The notes below the pieces were generated by a model. It searched no databases, was not told where the DNA came from, and worked only from the letters and a program-made list of their open reading frames with translations. A program made the translations under genes and the position numbers. Below, piece by piece: positions 42,311-51,965 of a stretch of 64,000 nt of DNA (positions within the stretch are counted from its first letter, which is position 1; every line of letters begins with the position of its first letter). Origin of the DNA: Pseudomonadota bacterium (lineage in GTDB: Bacteria; Pseudomonadota; Alphaproteobacteria; Caulobacterales; Caulobacteraceae); assembly GCA_020161365.1 (NCBI GenBank), contig JAIUNU010000012.1:86578-150577 (forward strand), written 5' to 3'.

Positions 42311-44710
42311 TCAGTGCGTCAACATGGCGTCGGTATCACCGTCATCCTTCTTCGCGGTTGCAGCAATCGGCTCTTCCGCCTCGTTCCATTCCACAGGAGT
42401 CAAGGGTCCGGTCAGGGCGTGCTTGAGCACCTCATCCACCGTTGAAACCGGGATGATCTCAAGGCCGTCCTTCACGGACTGAGGCACGTCGGCCAAGTCC
42501 TTCTCGTTCTCCTGCGGGATCAGCACCGTCTTAACGCCCGAACGCAGCGCCGCCAGCAGCTTCTCCTTCAAGCCGCCAATGGCGGTCACCCGGCCACGCA
42601 GCGTGATCTCGCCGGTCATCGCGATGTCCTTGCGGATCGGGATACCGGTCAGGACCGAGACCATGGCCAGAGCCATGGCGATACCGGCTGACGGACCATC
42701 CTTGGGCGTGGCGCCGTCCGGAACGTGGATGTGCACGTCGGTCTTCTCGAACACCGGCGGCTTGATGCCGAACTGAAGAGAACGCGAGCGGACGTAGCTG
42801 TTCGCCGCCGCGATCGACTCCTTCATCACGTCTTTCAGGTTGCCGGTGATCTGCATGCGGCCCTTGCCCGGCATCTTCACCGCTTCGATGGTGAGGATGT
42901 CGCCGCCGAACTCGGTCCAGGCGAGGCCCGTGACGATGCCCACCTGGTCGACCTCGTCCGTCTCACCGTAGCGATACTTCTTGACGCCCGCGTACTTGGC
43001 CAGACGCTCGTCATCGATCGTGATCGAGGCGACCTTCTCGCGGGCCAGATCCCGAACCGTCTTCCGCGCCAGCGCGCCCAGTTCCCGCTCCAGCGACCGC
43101 ACGCCGGCTTCCCGGGTGTAGTAGCGGATGAGGTCGCGGATCGCCTTGTCGGGCACCACGAACTCCGCCGGCTTCAGGCCGTGATCCTTGGCCAGCTTGG
43201 GCAGGATGTGCCGCTTGGCGATCTCCAGCTTCTCATCCTCGGTGTAGCCGGGGATACGGATGATCTCCATGCGGTCCAGCAGCGGCTGGGGCATGTTCAG
43301 GCTGTTGGCCGTCGTGACGAACATCACCTGCGAGAGGTCATAATCGACCTCCAGGTAGTGGTCGCCGAACGTCGAGTTCTGCGACGGATCGAGCACCTCC
43401 AGCAGCGCCGAGGCGGGATCGCCGCGGTAATCGCTGCCCATCTTGTCGATCTCGTCGAGCAGGACGAAGGCGTTGGTGGTCTTGGCCTTCTTCATCGACT
43501 GAATGACCTTGCCGGGCATCGAGCCGATGTAGGTGCGGCGGTGACCGCGGATCTCGGCCTCGTCGCGCACGCCACCGAGGCTCATGCGCACGAATTCGCG
43601 CCCGGTCGCCTTGGCGATCGACTTGCCCAGCGACGTCTTGCCGACGCCCGGAGGACCGACGAGGCACAGGATCGGGCCTTTCAGCGAATTGGTGCGCGCC
43701 TGGACAGCCAGATACTCGAGGATGCGCTCCTTGACCTTTTCCAGACCATAGTGGTCGGCGTCTAGGATGCCTTCGGCCTCGGGTAGGTCGATCTTCTTGG
43801 TCTTGGCCTTGCCCCACGGGATAGACAGCAGCCAGTCCAGATAGTTCCGGACCACCGTGCTTTCGGCCGACATGGGGCTCATGTTGCGCAGCTTCTTCAG
43901 CTCGCCCTCGGCCTTGGCGCGGGCTTCCTTCGAAAGCTTGGTCTTCTTGATGCGCTTTTCGAGGTCGATCAGTTCGTCGCGCGCGTCATCAGGATCCCCC
44001 AGCTCGCGCTGGATCGCCTTCATCTGCTCGTTCAGATAATACTCGCGCTGGGTCTTCTCCATCTGGCGCTTCACGCGCGAACGGATCTTCTTTTCGACCT
44101 GCAGCACCGAGATTTCGCCTTCCATGAGGGCGAAAACCTTCTCCAGGCGCTTCACGATGTCGAAGATTTCCAGCAGATGCTGCTTGTCGCTGATCTTCAC
44201 TGAAAGGTGAGCGGCGATGCTGTCGGCAAGCTTGCCGGGCTCAGCGATCTGCGGGATCGACGCCAGCGCCTCCGGCGGCACCTTCTTGTTCAGTTTGACG
44301 TAGTTCTCGAACTGCTCGACGACAGCGCGGGAGAGCGCTTCGGCCTCAGGGCCAGCGCCCTCGTCCTCAGACACCTCGCCGATCTGGGCCTCGTAGTAGG
44401 ACTCCTGGTCAGTGAAGCTGACCACGGCAGCGCGGCCCCTGCCCTCGACCAGAACCTTGACGGTGCCGTCCGGCAGCTTCAGCAGCTGCAGCACGGTGGC
44501 CAGGACGCCAACATCGAAAATGTCGCCCGGCGCCGGATCATCGTCGGCCGAGTTCTTCTGGGTGACGAGCAGGATCTGTTTGTCGCCGCGCATCACCTCT
44601 TCGAGCGCGCGCACGGATTTATCGCGGCCCACGAAAAGCGGCACCACCATGTGCGGGAACACCACGATGTCCCGCAGCGGCAAAACAGGAAGCGTACGTA
44701 GTTCGGACAT
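42311..44710 (-). CDS. lon: Lon ATP-dependent protease
   Basis: 799 residues from ATG 44710 ([20 protein letters not shown]). The N-terminal substrate domain spans about 1-300; the AAA+ module carries Walker [17 protein letters not shown] and Walker [12 protein letters not shown]; the C-terminal Ser-Lys protease has [15 protein letters not shown] with the catalytic Ser. In Caulobacter Lon degrades DnaA, CcrM and SciP (established there). A heat-shock-like promoter lies about 120 bp upstream. Confidence 0.97.
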   Translation of the reverse strand: MSELRTLPVLPLRDIVVFPHMVVPLFVGRDKSVRALEEVMRGDKQILLVTQKNSADDDPAPGDIFDVGVLATVLQLLKLPDGTVKVLVEGRGRAAVVSFTDQESYYEAQIGEVSEDEGAGPEAEALSRAVVEQFENYVKLNKKVPPEALASIPQIAEPGKLADSIAAHLSVKISDKQHLLEIFDIVKRLEKVFALMEGEISVLQVEKKIRSRVKRQMEKTQREYYLNEQMKAIQRELGDPDDARDELIDLEKRIKKTKLSKEARAKAEGELKKLRNMSPMSAESTVVRNYLDWLLSIPWGKAKTKKIDLPEAEGILDADHYGLEKVKERILEYLAVQARTNSLKGPILCLVGPPGVGKTSLGKSIAKATGREFVRMSLGGVRDEAEIRGHRRTYIGSMPGKVIQSMKKAKTTNAFVLLDEIDKMGSDYRGDPASALLEVLDPSQNSTFGDHYLEVDYDLSQVMFVTTANSLNMPQPLLDRMEIIRIPGYTEDEKLEIAKRHILPKLAKDHGLKPAEFVVPDKAIRDLIRYYTREAGVRSLERELGALARKTVRDLAREKVASITIDDERLAKYAGVKKYRYGETDEVDQVGIVTGLAWTEFGGDILTIEAVKMPGKGRMQITGNLKDVMKESIAAANSYVRSRSLQFGIKPPVFEKTDVHIHVPDGATPKDGPSAGIAMALAMVSVLTGIPIRKDIAMTGEITLRGRVTAIGGLKEKLLAALRSGVKTVLIPQENEKDLADVPQSVKDGLEIIPVSTVDEVLKHALTGPLTPVEWNEAEEPIAATAKKDDGDTDAMLTH

Positions 44711-44831
44711 GTTCTCAATACTCCCGGCCGAGCCCTGCAAGGCGCCTGGCCACGCGGGCCGCCGTAACACCAGACGATGCGCCTGAGTCGATCAGCCCGT
44801 CCGCCCTGGACTGGGCGGATGCTCGTTATTT

Positions 44832-44859
44832 ATGTGGACGTTTTACAACATCGTTCAAG
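44832..44859 (-). promoter_or_regulatory. Candidate sigma-32 (heat-shock) promoter of lon
   Basis: Minus strand CTTGAA (44859-44854), 16 bases, then CCACAT (44837-44832), close to the sigma-32 consensus CTTGAA / CCCCAT. A 7-bp hairpin (44800-44806 with 44813-44819) falls in the leader. Within the 392-bp lon-clpX gap (44711-45102) I see only this promoter, the clpX terminator and a near-consensus DnaA box. Confidence 0.5.
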
Positions 44860-45040
44860 GACGCTCGCCCCATAGCGGCGACGAGTCGCGTGCGTCCGGC
44901 CAAGCTGGCGTGAATGAACCACTGATCGCACATACAGGGGCAAAAATAACCTCGAAAATGCGCGCGGTCGACAGGCTGTGACTTTTATCTCTGCGGGGTC
45001 GCCGGCGGCCCTGGCCGCAGAACCGACGCTCCGAACAGAT

Positions 45041-45049
45041 TTATCCACG
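45041..45049 (+). promoter_or_regulatory. Near-consensus DnaA box
   Basis: TTATCCACG (8 of 9 bases of the consensus) beside the clpX terminator. Isolated; function uncertain. Confidence 0.2.
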
Positions 45050-45087
45050 AAAAAGGCGCGCCCTCAGCAGAGGACGCGCCCGTTTTT
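45050..45087 (-). terminator. Terminator after clpX
   Basis: Stem GGCGCG/CGCGCC continued after one mismatch by CCTC/GAGG around AGCA. It is flanked by AAAAA on the left (a T-run on the minus strand) and TTTTT on the right, so it could act in both directions. Confidence 0.8.
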
Positions 45088-45102
45088 AATCCAAGAGTGC
45101 AG

Positions 45103-46365
45103 TTAGGCCGAAGCCGCCCCACCCTTCTTTTCCGCGTAGATCAGTAGCGGCTGAGCCCGGCCCTCGACGACCTCGGCGTTGACCACCACTTCCTCGACGC
45201 CTTCGTAGTTGGGCAGCTCGAACATGGTCTCGAGCAGGATGCCCTCCATGATCGAGCGAAGACCCCGCGCGCCGGTCTTCCGGGCGATGGCCTTCTTGGC
45301 GACGCCGGAAAGGGCGTCATCGGTGAAGGTGAGGCCGATGTTCTCCATCTCAAACAGGCGTTGGTACTGCTTGACGAAGGCGTTCTTAGGCTCAGTCAGG
45401 ATCTTGATCAGCGCGGTCTCGTCGAGGTCTTCCAGGGTCGCGACCACCGGCAGACGGCCGATGAATTCCGGAATCAGGCCGAAGCGCTGCAGGTCGTCGG
45501 GCTCGACGTTCCGCAGGATCTCGCCCGTCCGGCGCTCTTCCGGATCGGTGACCTTGGCGCCAAAGCCGATCGACTTGGCCGCGCCGCGCGCCGAGATGAT
45601 CTTCTCGAGGCCGGCGAACGCGCCGCCGCAGATGAACAGGATATTCGTCGTGTCGACCTGCAGGAACTCCTGCTGCGGATGCTTGCGCCCGCCCTGCGGC
45701 GGCACGGAGGCGACGGTGCCTTCCATGATCTTCAGCAGGGCTTGCTGGACGCCTTCACCAGACACGTCGCGGGTGATCGACGGGTTGTCGGACTTGCGGC
45801 TGATCTTGTCGATCTCGTCGATATAGACGATGCCGCGCTGGGCCCGCTCGACATTATAGTCGGCGGCTTGCAGCAGCTTCAGAACGATGTTCTCGACATC
45901 CTCGCCGACGTAACCGGCTTCGGTCAGCGTCGTGGCGTCGGCCATCGTGAACGGCACGTCGATGATTCGGGCCAGGGTCTGGGCCAACAGGGTCTTACCC
46001 GTACCGGTCGGGCCGACCAGCAGGATGTTCGACTTGGCCAGTTCGACGTCGTTGTTCTTCGACGCGTGGTTCAGGCGCTTGTAGTGATTGTGCACCGCGA
46101 CCGCGAGGACCTTCTTGGCGTGGCCCTGACCGATCACGTAATCGTCGAGGACTTCGCAGATCTCGCGAGGCGTGGGAACGCCGTCCTTGGACTTTACGAA
46201 GGCGATCTTGTGCTCTTCGCGGATGATATCCATGCAGAGCTCGACGCATTCATCACAAATGAACACCGTCGGTCCCGCGATGAGCTTGCGCACCTCATGT
46301 TGGCTCTTTCCGCAGAAAGAGCAGTACAGAGTGCTTTTCGTGTCGCCGCTCGCGGCTTTCGTCAT
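45103..46365 (-). CDS. clpX: ClpX, ATPase subunit of the ClpXP protease
   Basis: 420 residues. Unfolds and threads substrates into ClpP; in Caulobacter ClpXP drives the cell cycle by degrading CtrA among others (established). The zinc-binding domain has Cys15, Cys18, Cys37 and Cys40 (YCSFC and FICDEC). Walker A is GPTGTGKT (118-125), Walker [10 protein letters not shown], and the pore loop GYVGEDVEN follows LTEA. ATG 46365 has GAGAAG upstream. The 337-bp gap to cicA (46366-46702) holds the divergent promoters, which I cannot place with confidence. Confidence 0.97.
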   Translation of the reverse strand: MTKAASGDTKSTLYCSFCGKSQHEVRKLIAGPTVFICDECVELCMDIIREEHKIAFVKSKDGVPTPREICEVLDDYVIGQGHAKKVLAVAVHNHYKRLNHASKNNDVELAKSNILLVGPTGTGKTLLAQTLARIIDVPFTMADATTLTEAGYVGEDVENIVLKLLQAADYNVERAQRGIVYIDEIDKISRKSDNPSITRDVSGEGVQQALLKIMEGTVASVPPQGGRKHPQQEFLQVDTTNILFICGGAFAGLEKIISARGAAKSIGFGAKVTDPEERRTGEILRNVEPDDLQRFGLIPEFIGRLPVVATLEDLDETALIKILTEPKNAFVKQYQRLFEMENIGLTFTDDALSGVAKKAIARKTGARGLRSIMEGILLETMFELPNYEGVEEVVVNAEVVEGRAQPLLIYAEKKGGAASA

Positions 46366-46702
46366 GATCGCTTCTCACACTATGGCGACTACGGCTTACG
46401 CCGAGACGCCCCTTCCGAGCGCATACGCCGCCACCGAAGCAAGCAGGATACACGCCGGGAGTTGTCTAATCCTTGACATTCCCCGATCCGGGCTCGGTTC
46501 ACAAGCCTCGCCGGGTCCTTTCGGCCGTGAAACGCGTGAACCTCCCGGATCGTGTCATGAGCTCATCACTAAATTGGGCGATTGGCCTCCCAGCGCAAGC
46601 GCCGGGCGCCTAGACCCTTACGGCTCACCCCGGATGGCCTTATTACCGAACAGGGATTCGTGGGGAAACGGAGCGTCTTTTTGACGCACGTATGGAAGTT
46701 GA

Positions 46703-47371
46703 ATGGCTAAGCGTTCTTGGATGGCCAAGGGATTGAGCGCCTCGCGCCCGATGACCGGCGAAATGGGTCACGAGCCGTTGCTTGTCGCCTTCGATTTCGA
46801 CGGCACTCTCACCGTGAAGGACAGCTTCAACGCCTTCCTGAAATGGCGCGCGGGTCCGCGATGGGGCATCGGTGTGCTTCGACTTACCCCCGCCTTGTTG
46901 ACCTACGTGTTCGACCGAAATCGCGCGAAGCTGAAAGCCGCTGCGGTTCGCGAGTTCCTGAAGGGCGCCACCGTCGCCCAAATCGAGAACGACGCGCGCG
47001 CCTTCGCCGAGGCCTTCGCCCCCTCGCTGCTGCGTCCCGACGCCGTCGCGGTCTGGCGGAGCTGGCGCGCCAAGGGAGCCAAGATGGTGATCGTCACCGC
47101 CTCCCCCGACTTGGTCGTCGCACCCTTCGCGCGCGGGCTTGGCGCGGACCTGCTGATCGGCACGCGCCTGCGCTATTCCGAGGATGGCCGCATTCAGGGC
47201 GGGCTCGACGGGAACAATTGCCGCGCCAAGGAAAAGGTCGTGCGCCTGCGCGAAGTGTTCGGTCCCGACGTCCACCTCACGGCGGCCTATGGAGACACGT
47301 CCGGCGATACCGAGATGCTCGCGATCGCTGACGAGAAGGGCTACCGCGTGTTCAGAGGCCGGCCGGCGTAG
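46703..47371 (+). CDS. cicA: CicA, HAD-IB family phosphatase
   Basis: 222 residues. HAD motif I is FDFDGTLTVKDSF with the nucleophilic Asp near residue 30; motif II is MVIVTASP; motif IV is YGDTSGDTEML. The position between clpX and clpP, on the opposite strand, is that of cicA in Caulobacter crescentus, whose dosage affects growth and cell shape (established there); the substrate is not known from sequence. GGAAG precedes ATG 46703. A paralogue lies at 8.9 kb. Confidence 0.9.
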   Translation: MAKRSWMAKGLSASRPMTGEMGHEPLLVAFDFDGTLTVKDSFNAFLKWRAGPRWGIGVLRLTPALLTYVFDRNRAKLKAAAVREFLKGATVAQIENDARAFAEAFAPSLLRPDAVAVWRSWRAKGAKMVIVTASPDLVVAPFARGLGADLLIGTRLRYSEDGRIQGGLDGNNCRAKEKVVRLREVFGPDVHLTAAYGDTSGDTEMLAIADEKGYRVFRGRPA

Positions 47372-47393
47372 CCGCGCTCTTAGCGGTCACAGC

Positions 47394-47429
47394 AACAAAA
47401 AAAGCCGCCGACATGACGTCGGCGGCTTT
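47394..47429 (-). terminator. Terminator between cicA and clpP
   Basis: Perfect 12-bp stem (47401-47412 with 47418-47429; AAAGCCGCCGAC and complement), loop of 5. A seven-A run on the left gives a U-tract for clpP on the minus strand, and it may also end cicA. Confidence 0.9.
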
Positions 47430-47447
47430 GTCGTTCGATGCTGTCGC

Positions 47448-48080
47448 TTACTCGGCGCCGGCCTCGGCCGCGTCCCGCGTGTCATACACGTGATCCACGA
47501 GGCCCCAGGCCTTCGCTTCATCGGCGCTCATGAAGTGGTCGCGGTCCAGGGTCCGCTCAACCTCTTCGTAAGTGCGGCCGCAGTGCTTGACGTAGATCTC
47601 GTTCAGGCGGCGCTTGGTCTTGATGATGTCTTCGGCGTGACGCTCGATATCCGAGGCCTGGCCACGGAAACCGCCCGAAGGCTGGTGCACCATGATCCGG
47701 GCGTTCGGAAGCGAAATACGCTGACCCGCAGCGCCGGCCGCCAGCAGCAGTGAGCCCATCGAGGCGGCCATGCCCATGCAAACCGTCGAGACCGGGCTCT
47801 TGATGTACTGCATGGTGTCGTAGATCGCGAGGCCGGCCGTCACCACGCCGCCCGGCGAGTTGATGTACATGGCGATTTCCTTCTTCGGGTTCTCGGACTC
47901 GAGGAAGAGCAGCTGAGCGCAGATCAGGCTGGCCATGCCGTCCTCGACCGGACCGGTCAGGAAGATGATCCGTTCCTTCAGCAGGCGAGAGAAGATGTCG
48001 AATGCGCGCTCGCCCCGGCTGGTCTGCTCGACCACCATCGGCACTAGGTTCATCGCCGTCGAAACCGGATCGTACATCAT
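47448..48080 (-). CDS. clpP: ClpP protease subunit
   Basis: 210 residues from ATG 48080. The serine peptidase barrel of ClpXP/ClpAP. Catalytic Ser in [14 protein letters not shown], His in [11 protein letters not shown], Asp in [11 protein letters not shown], the normal triad. ATGs at 48080 and 48077 are adjacent; AAAGGG lies upstream. It is downstream of tig but separated by a terminator, so it has its own promoter. Confidence 0.96.
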   Translation of the reverse strand: MMYDPVSTAMNLVPMVVEQTSRGERAFDIFSRLLKERIIFLTGPVEDGMASLICAQLLFLESENPKKEIAMYINSPGGVVTAGLAIYDTMQYIKSPVSTVCMGMAASMGSLLLAAGAAGQRISLPNARIMVHQPSGGFRGQASDIERHAEDIIKTKRRLNEIYVKHCGRTYEEVERTLDRDHFMSADEAKAWGLVDHVYDTRDAAEAGAE

Positions 48081-48202
48081 GGGGATCACCCTTTTCGTGT
48101 GTGCTAGCGGCGCGAAAACGAATCAGCCCCCGCGCGGCGTCGCTCACGCATATCGCGTTCCCCTTAACAGGTTGCAAGGAGCGCCCGTCGCGCGCCGAAA
48201 TG

Positions 48203-48232
48203 AAAAAGGCGCGGCCCTCGCGAGCCGCGCCT
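48203..48232 (-). terminator. Terminator after tig
   Basis: 9-bp stem AGGCGCGGC/GCCGCGCCT (48207-48215 with 48224-48232); AAAAA at 48203-48207 gives the U-tract on the minus strand. Confidence 0.85.
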
Positions 48233-48257
48233 CTCACAATTTCAGCTTCAGCGAGCC

Positions 48258-49616
48258 TTAGCCGCCGTAGCCTTCCGGCAGGTCGTCTTCTTCCAGGAGT
48301 TCGTCCTTAGAGACTTCCTTTTCCTCGATCTTGGCCTTGCCGAAGATCAGGTCGACGACCTTGTCTTCATAGATCGGGGCGCGTAGGGCGGCCTGCAGGT
48401 CGGCGCGCTGACGGTACATGTCGAACACTTGCTGCGCCTGGGCGCCGTACTGGCGGGCTTCGCGCATGATCGCGTCGGTCAGTTCCTGGTCGGTGACCAC
48501 CACGTCGTTCTTGCGGCCGATCTCGGCGAGCACCAGACCCAGGCGCACGCGGCGCTCGGCGATCTTCTTGTACTCGTCCTTCAGCTGGTCTTCCGACTTC
48601 TCGGCGTCTTCCGGCGGCAGACCGCCACGAGCCTTGTCGGCCTCGACCTGTTGCCAGATGCCGGCGAACTCGGCGTCGACCATGCGCGGCGGCAGCGGGA
48701 AGTCGTGCTTGGTGTCGAGCACGTCCAGCAGCGCACGCTTCAGCTTGAAGCGCGAGGAGTTGTCGTAGCGGCTCGACAGGTTCGACTTCAGCAGCTCGGT
48801 CAGAGCGGCCAGGTCCGACAGGCCCAGGCGCTTGGCCAGTTCGTCATCGGCCTTGCCGTCGACCGGCGCGCGGACTTCCTGAACCTTGGTGGCGAACTCG
48901 GCGTCCTTACCGGCCAGATCCTTGGCCTGATAGTCTTCGGGGAATTTCACCTTCACGACCACGTCGTCGCCCGGCTTGGCGCCGACCAGTTGGTCTTCGA
49001 AGCCGGGGATGAACTGACCCGAACCGAGGACCAGTTCGGCGCCCTCGGCCTTGCCACCAGCGAACTCGACGCCATCGATGGTGCCGACGAAGTCGATCAG
49101 CAGTTGATCGCCGTCCTTGGCCTTTTGGCTCTTGCCGGTGCGCGGCTCATAGGTGCGGGCCTGCTTGGCCAGCTCTTCGAGAGCCTCTTGAACTTCTTCG
49201 TCCGAGACCTTGTAGACCGGCTTCACCAGCTCGATCGACGTCGGGTCGATCGGCTCGAATTCCGGCATGACTTCGACGGCCAGGTCGAACGACAGGTCTT
49301 CGCCACCGGCGATGACCTTTTCCATGTCCGACGACGGGTTGAGCTCAGGCTGACCGGCGGGACGCAGCTTGTTGTCTTCGAGAACCTTGGTGGTCGTCTC
49401 GTTCAGGGCCTGCTCGATGACTTCGCCCATCAGGGCCTTGCCGTAGAGGCGGCGAACGTGGGCCGTCGGCACCTTGCCCGGACGGAAGCCCTTGACGTTC
49501 ATTTGCGGGGCGACTTCGGCGATCCGCGCTTCCAGACGCGTAGCCAGTTCACTCGCGGGCACCGTGACGCCAAAAACGCGGCTGAGGCCTTCGCCCGACT
49601 TTTCAACGATCTGCAT
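48258..49616 (-). CDS. tig: Trigger factor
   Basis: 452 residues from ATG 49616 ([20 protein letters not shown]). A ribosome-bound chaperone. The ribosome-binding signature [17 protein letters not shown] is in the N-domain, the PPIase domain lies at about 155-245, and the helical C-domain ends in an acidic tail. Another ATG two codons upstream (49622) is possible. Confidence 0.96.
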   Translation of the reverse strand: MQIVEKSGEGLSRVFGVTVPASELATRLEARIAEVAPQMNVKGFRPGKVPTAHVRRLYGKALMGEVIEQALNETTTKVLEDNKLRPAGQPELNPSSDMEKVIAGGEDLSFDLAVEVMPEFEPIDPTSIELVKPVYKVSDEEVQEALEELAKQARTYEPRTGKSQKAKDGDQLLIDFVGTIDGVEFAGGKAEGAELVLGSGQFIPGFEDQLVGAKPGDDVVVKVKFPEDYQAKDLAGKDAEFATKVQEVRAPVDGKADDELAKRLGLSDLAALTELLKSNLSSRYDNSSRFKLKRALLDVLDTKHDFPLPPRMVDAEFAGIWQQVEADKARGGLPPEDAEKSEDQLKDEYKKIAERRVRLGLVLAEIGRKNDVVVTDQELTDAIMREARQYGAQAQQVFDMYRQRADLQAALRAPIYEDKVVDLIFGKAKIEEKEVSKDELLEEDDLPEGYGG

Positions 49617-49799
49617 CGACATTCTTATTTCTCGGGTCCGGGTCGCCGCGCGCCCGAGCACCGCCCTTGGGGTCCAAAAGATCGACGCCGCCCGCGAGGA
49701 CCGGGGCGGCGAAAGAGCGCCCTTATGTCACGACGTGCGCGAGCATCCAAGAGCGGCGGCGATAAAACTCACACGGGCCCAAGAGCCCGACGAGAAGAG

Positions 49800-49884
49800 T
49801 GGTGCGGATGAGAGGACTCGAACCTCCACGCCTTGCGGCGCTGGAACCTAAATCCAGTGCGTCTACCAGTTTCGCCACATCCGC
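49800..49884 (-). tRNA. tRNA-Leu (anticodon TAG)
   Basis: 85 bases including CCA; a class II tRNA with a long variable arm (GCGCCGCAAGGCGT region). Acceptor GCGGATG/CATCCGC, anticodon stem CTGGA/TCCAG around TTTAGGT, T arm GGAGGTTCGAGTCCTC. Confidence 0.96.
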
Positions 49885-49928
49885 GTGGGTCCGGCATTAC
49901 GGGTTGTGCGTCGGGCGCGCAAGTCCGC

Positions 49929-51380
49929 TCAGCGGTCTTGGTACAGGCGGGCCAGGATTGCAGGCGCGAGGCCCGGCAGATCTTCGGCGATCAGTCCGGG
50001 TCCGTGGAGCGCGCCGCATTCGGCGTGAATCCAAGCTCCGGCGCACGCGGCCTCAAAGCTTCCCATGCCCTGCGCCAGCAGCCCCCCGATGAACCCGGCC
50101 AAGACGTCGCCTGACCCCGCCGTCGCCAGCCACGGCGTTCCGTTCAGCGAGACGGCCGCGCGACCATCGGGCGCCGCCACTACAGTGTCCGCGCCCTTGA
50201 GCAGGACGACCGCGCCCGCCGCCCTCGCCGCTTCGCGGGCCGCGCCGATCCGTTCCGAGGATCGTGCGAGCAGACCCGGAAAGATTCGCTCGAACTCCCC
50301 CGGATGCGGCGTCAGCACATCGTCCCGATCGAGACAGGCGAACAGCTCGCCGGGATCGTCTCGAAAACTCGTGAGCGCGTCGGCGTCTGCGACGAGGGCT
50401 GCGCCCGTCCTGGCCAGGGCGCGCAGATTTCGCGCCGTCGCCTCGCCCACCCCGGCGGCGGGGCCGATAATGACCGCGTCAGCCTCTTCAGCACGGATCG
50501 CAAGGTCGGCGTCCGACTCGAACGGCGCCAGCATCACCGCCTCCAGGTGGGCGGCGTTCACCGGCAGCGCCGAAGGCGGCGACAGCAGGGTCACCGCGCC
50601 GGCACCAACCCTCAAGCCCGCTCGGGCGGCGAGCCTAGCCGCGCCAGTGTTCCACGCCTCGCCGCTCACTACCTTCAGCCGCCCTCGGCTGTGCTTGTGA
50701 GCGTCGATGGCGGGCCAGGGATATTGCTGAGACCAAAGGCCGGGCTCGTTCTCGAAAAGCGCGATGTCGCCGACCGTGGAAAGGCCGATGTCCGCGACCA
50801 AGACCTCGCCACACGCTTTTCTTCCGTCGAGCAAAACGTGAGCCGGCTTCCGGCGATGGAAAGTGACCGTGACCTGTGCCTGAAAGGCTGTGTTGTCCAA
50901 CGGCCTGCCTGTGTCGCCCGCGACGCCCGAGGGCGCATCCACCGCGACAACGCACAAGCCGGCCATTGCGGCGGTCCGCGCCAACTCCGCCGCCGAGCCT
51001 TCGAGCGGGCGCGAGAGGCCTGCGCCAAAGATCGCGTCGATATAGAGTGCGTCCTCCGGCCCATGCGCGGATAGTGGCTGAACCTCGCCCCGCCATCGTG
51101 ACGCAGCCCAACGGCAGGCGTCGGAAGCCGGCGCGTAGGCCGCCTGAACCACAACCGGCCAACCATGCTTGCGCAGATGGCGCGCCGCGACATAGCCGTC
51201 GCCGCCATTGTCGCCAGGCCCGCACCACACCACGACCGGACGGCGCTTATAGCGCGCCCGAACCGCCTGCGCGACCGCAGCGCCCGCGCGCTCCATCAGC
51301 ACCGGCGTCGGCGTTCCCGCCAGCACCGCGGCGCGATCGCACGCGGTCATCTGGGCGACGGTCAGGATTTCTCGGGCCAC
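49929..51380 (-). CDS. nnr: Bifunctional NAD(P)H-hydrate epimerase/dehydratase
   Basis: 483 residues. Repairs hydrated NAD(P)H: the N-terminal YjeF domain (about 1-205; WCGPGDNGGDGYVAARHLRK) epimerises, and the C-terminal ribokinase-like domain dehydrates at the expense of ADP (LTPHPGEFERIFP, VLLKGADTVVAAPDG, WLATAGSGDVLAGFIGGLLA). Both active regions look intact. It lies 10 bp after the histidine phosphatase gene. Confidence 0.94.
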   Translation of the reverse strand: MAREILTVAQMTACDRAAVLAGTPTPVLMERAGAAVAQAVRARYKRRPVVVWCGPGDNGGDGYVAARHLRKHGWPVVVQAAYAPASDACRWAASRWRGEVQPLSAHGPEDALYIDAIFGAGLSRPLEGSAAELARTAAMAGLCVVAVDAPSGVAGDTGRPLDNTAFQAQVTVTFHRRKPAHVLLDGRKACGEVLVADIGLSTVGDIALFENEPGLWSQQYPWPAIDAHKHSRGRLKVVSGEAWNTGAARLAARAGLRVGAGAVTLLSPPSALPVNAAHLEAVMLAPFESDADLAIRAEEADAVIIGPAAGVGEATARNLRALARTGAALVADADALTSFRDDPGELFACLDRDDVLTPHPGEFERIFPGLLARSSERIGAAREAARAAGAVVLLKGADTVVAAPDGRAAVSLNGTPWLATAGSGDVLAGFIGGLLAQGMGSFEAACAGAWIHAECGALHGPGLIAEDLPGLAPAILARLYQDR

Positions 51381-51390
51381 GGGTCTTCCC

Positions 51391-51960
51391 TCAAAGCACT
51401 TGGCTCTGAGCTTCTCGCCCTTTCTCGACCAGGATCAAGCGCTCGCCTTCAATGGCGAACACCGTGCGGGAGCAGTGGTCCGGACGAAACGCCATGACTT
51501 CGGGATGGCCCGTCGCGACGGACACAGCGCCGTTGAGGGCGACGAAATGGCTGAAGACCGCCGCCCCGCCGTACTCCCTAAGGGCTGCGGCGACGCTATG
51601 GATCCAGGCGGTATAGTCGAGGTCGCCCTTGATCTCGTCCCAACGCCCCGCAAACGCCCCACGAAGCCAACCCGGCCGCTCCTCGGCGGAAAGCGCCGCA
51701 GGCGTCGGTATCTCGCCGACGCGAGGGTCAATCTCAACTTGAACGCCAAGCGCCAGGGCCAAAGGCTCGGCGGTCTCGCGGCATCGTCGAAGCGGCGACG
51801 AGACAACGCGGGTCGGGCGCTGCTCGACCGGTAGCGCCAGGATAGAGTCGGCGACGCTTTTGGCCTGCGCGGCGCCGACCTCGTCCAACCCCGGATCATC
51901 GTCGGCGCCGCCCCAGGTGGAGGCCGGCCGGCCATGACGGATCACATGTACGATCTGCAT
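51391..51960 (-). CDS. Histidine phosphatase family protein
   Basis: 189 residues from ATG 51960 (a TTG three codons earlier would overlap the previous gene). Phosphoglycerate-mutase-like fold: the catalytic RHG is in VHVIRHGRP at the N-terminus, SSPLRRCRETAEPLA holds the second Arg, and AVFSHFVALNGAVS holds the second His. The substrate is unknown. Confidence 0.88.
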   Translation of the reverse strand: MQIVHVIRHGRPASTWGGADDDPGLDEVGAAQAKSVADSILALPVEQRPTRVVSSPLRRCRETAEPLALALGVQVEIDPRVGEIPTPAALSAEERPGWLRGAFAGRWDEIKGDLDYTAWIHSVAAALREYGGAAVFSHFVALNGAVSVATGHPEVMAFRPDHCSRTVFAIEGERLILVEKGREAQSQVL

Positions 51961-51965
51961 CAGGA

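Noticed and set aside
44830..45048. 72-codon minus-strand frame between lon and clpX
   Set aside because: It overlaps the lon promoter, is Arg-rich, and has no ribosome site.
46382..46684. Open frame on the plus strand in the clpX-cicA gap
   Set aside because: No ribosome site, no family, atypical composition; the region is better explained as divergent promoters.
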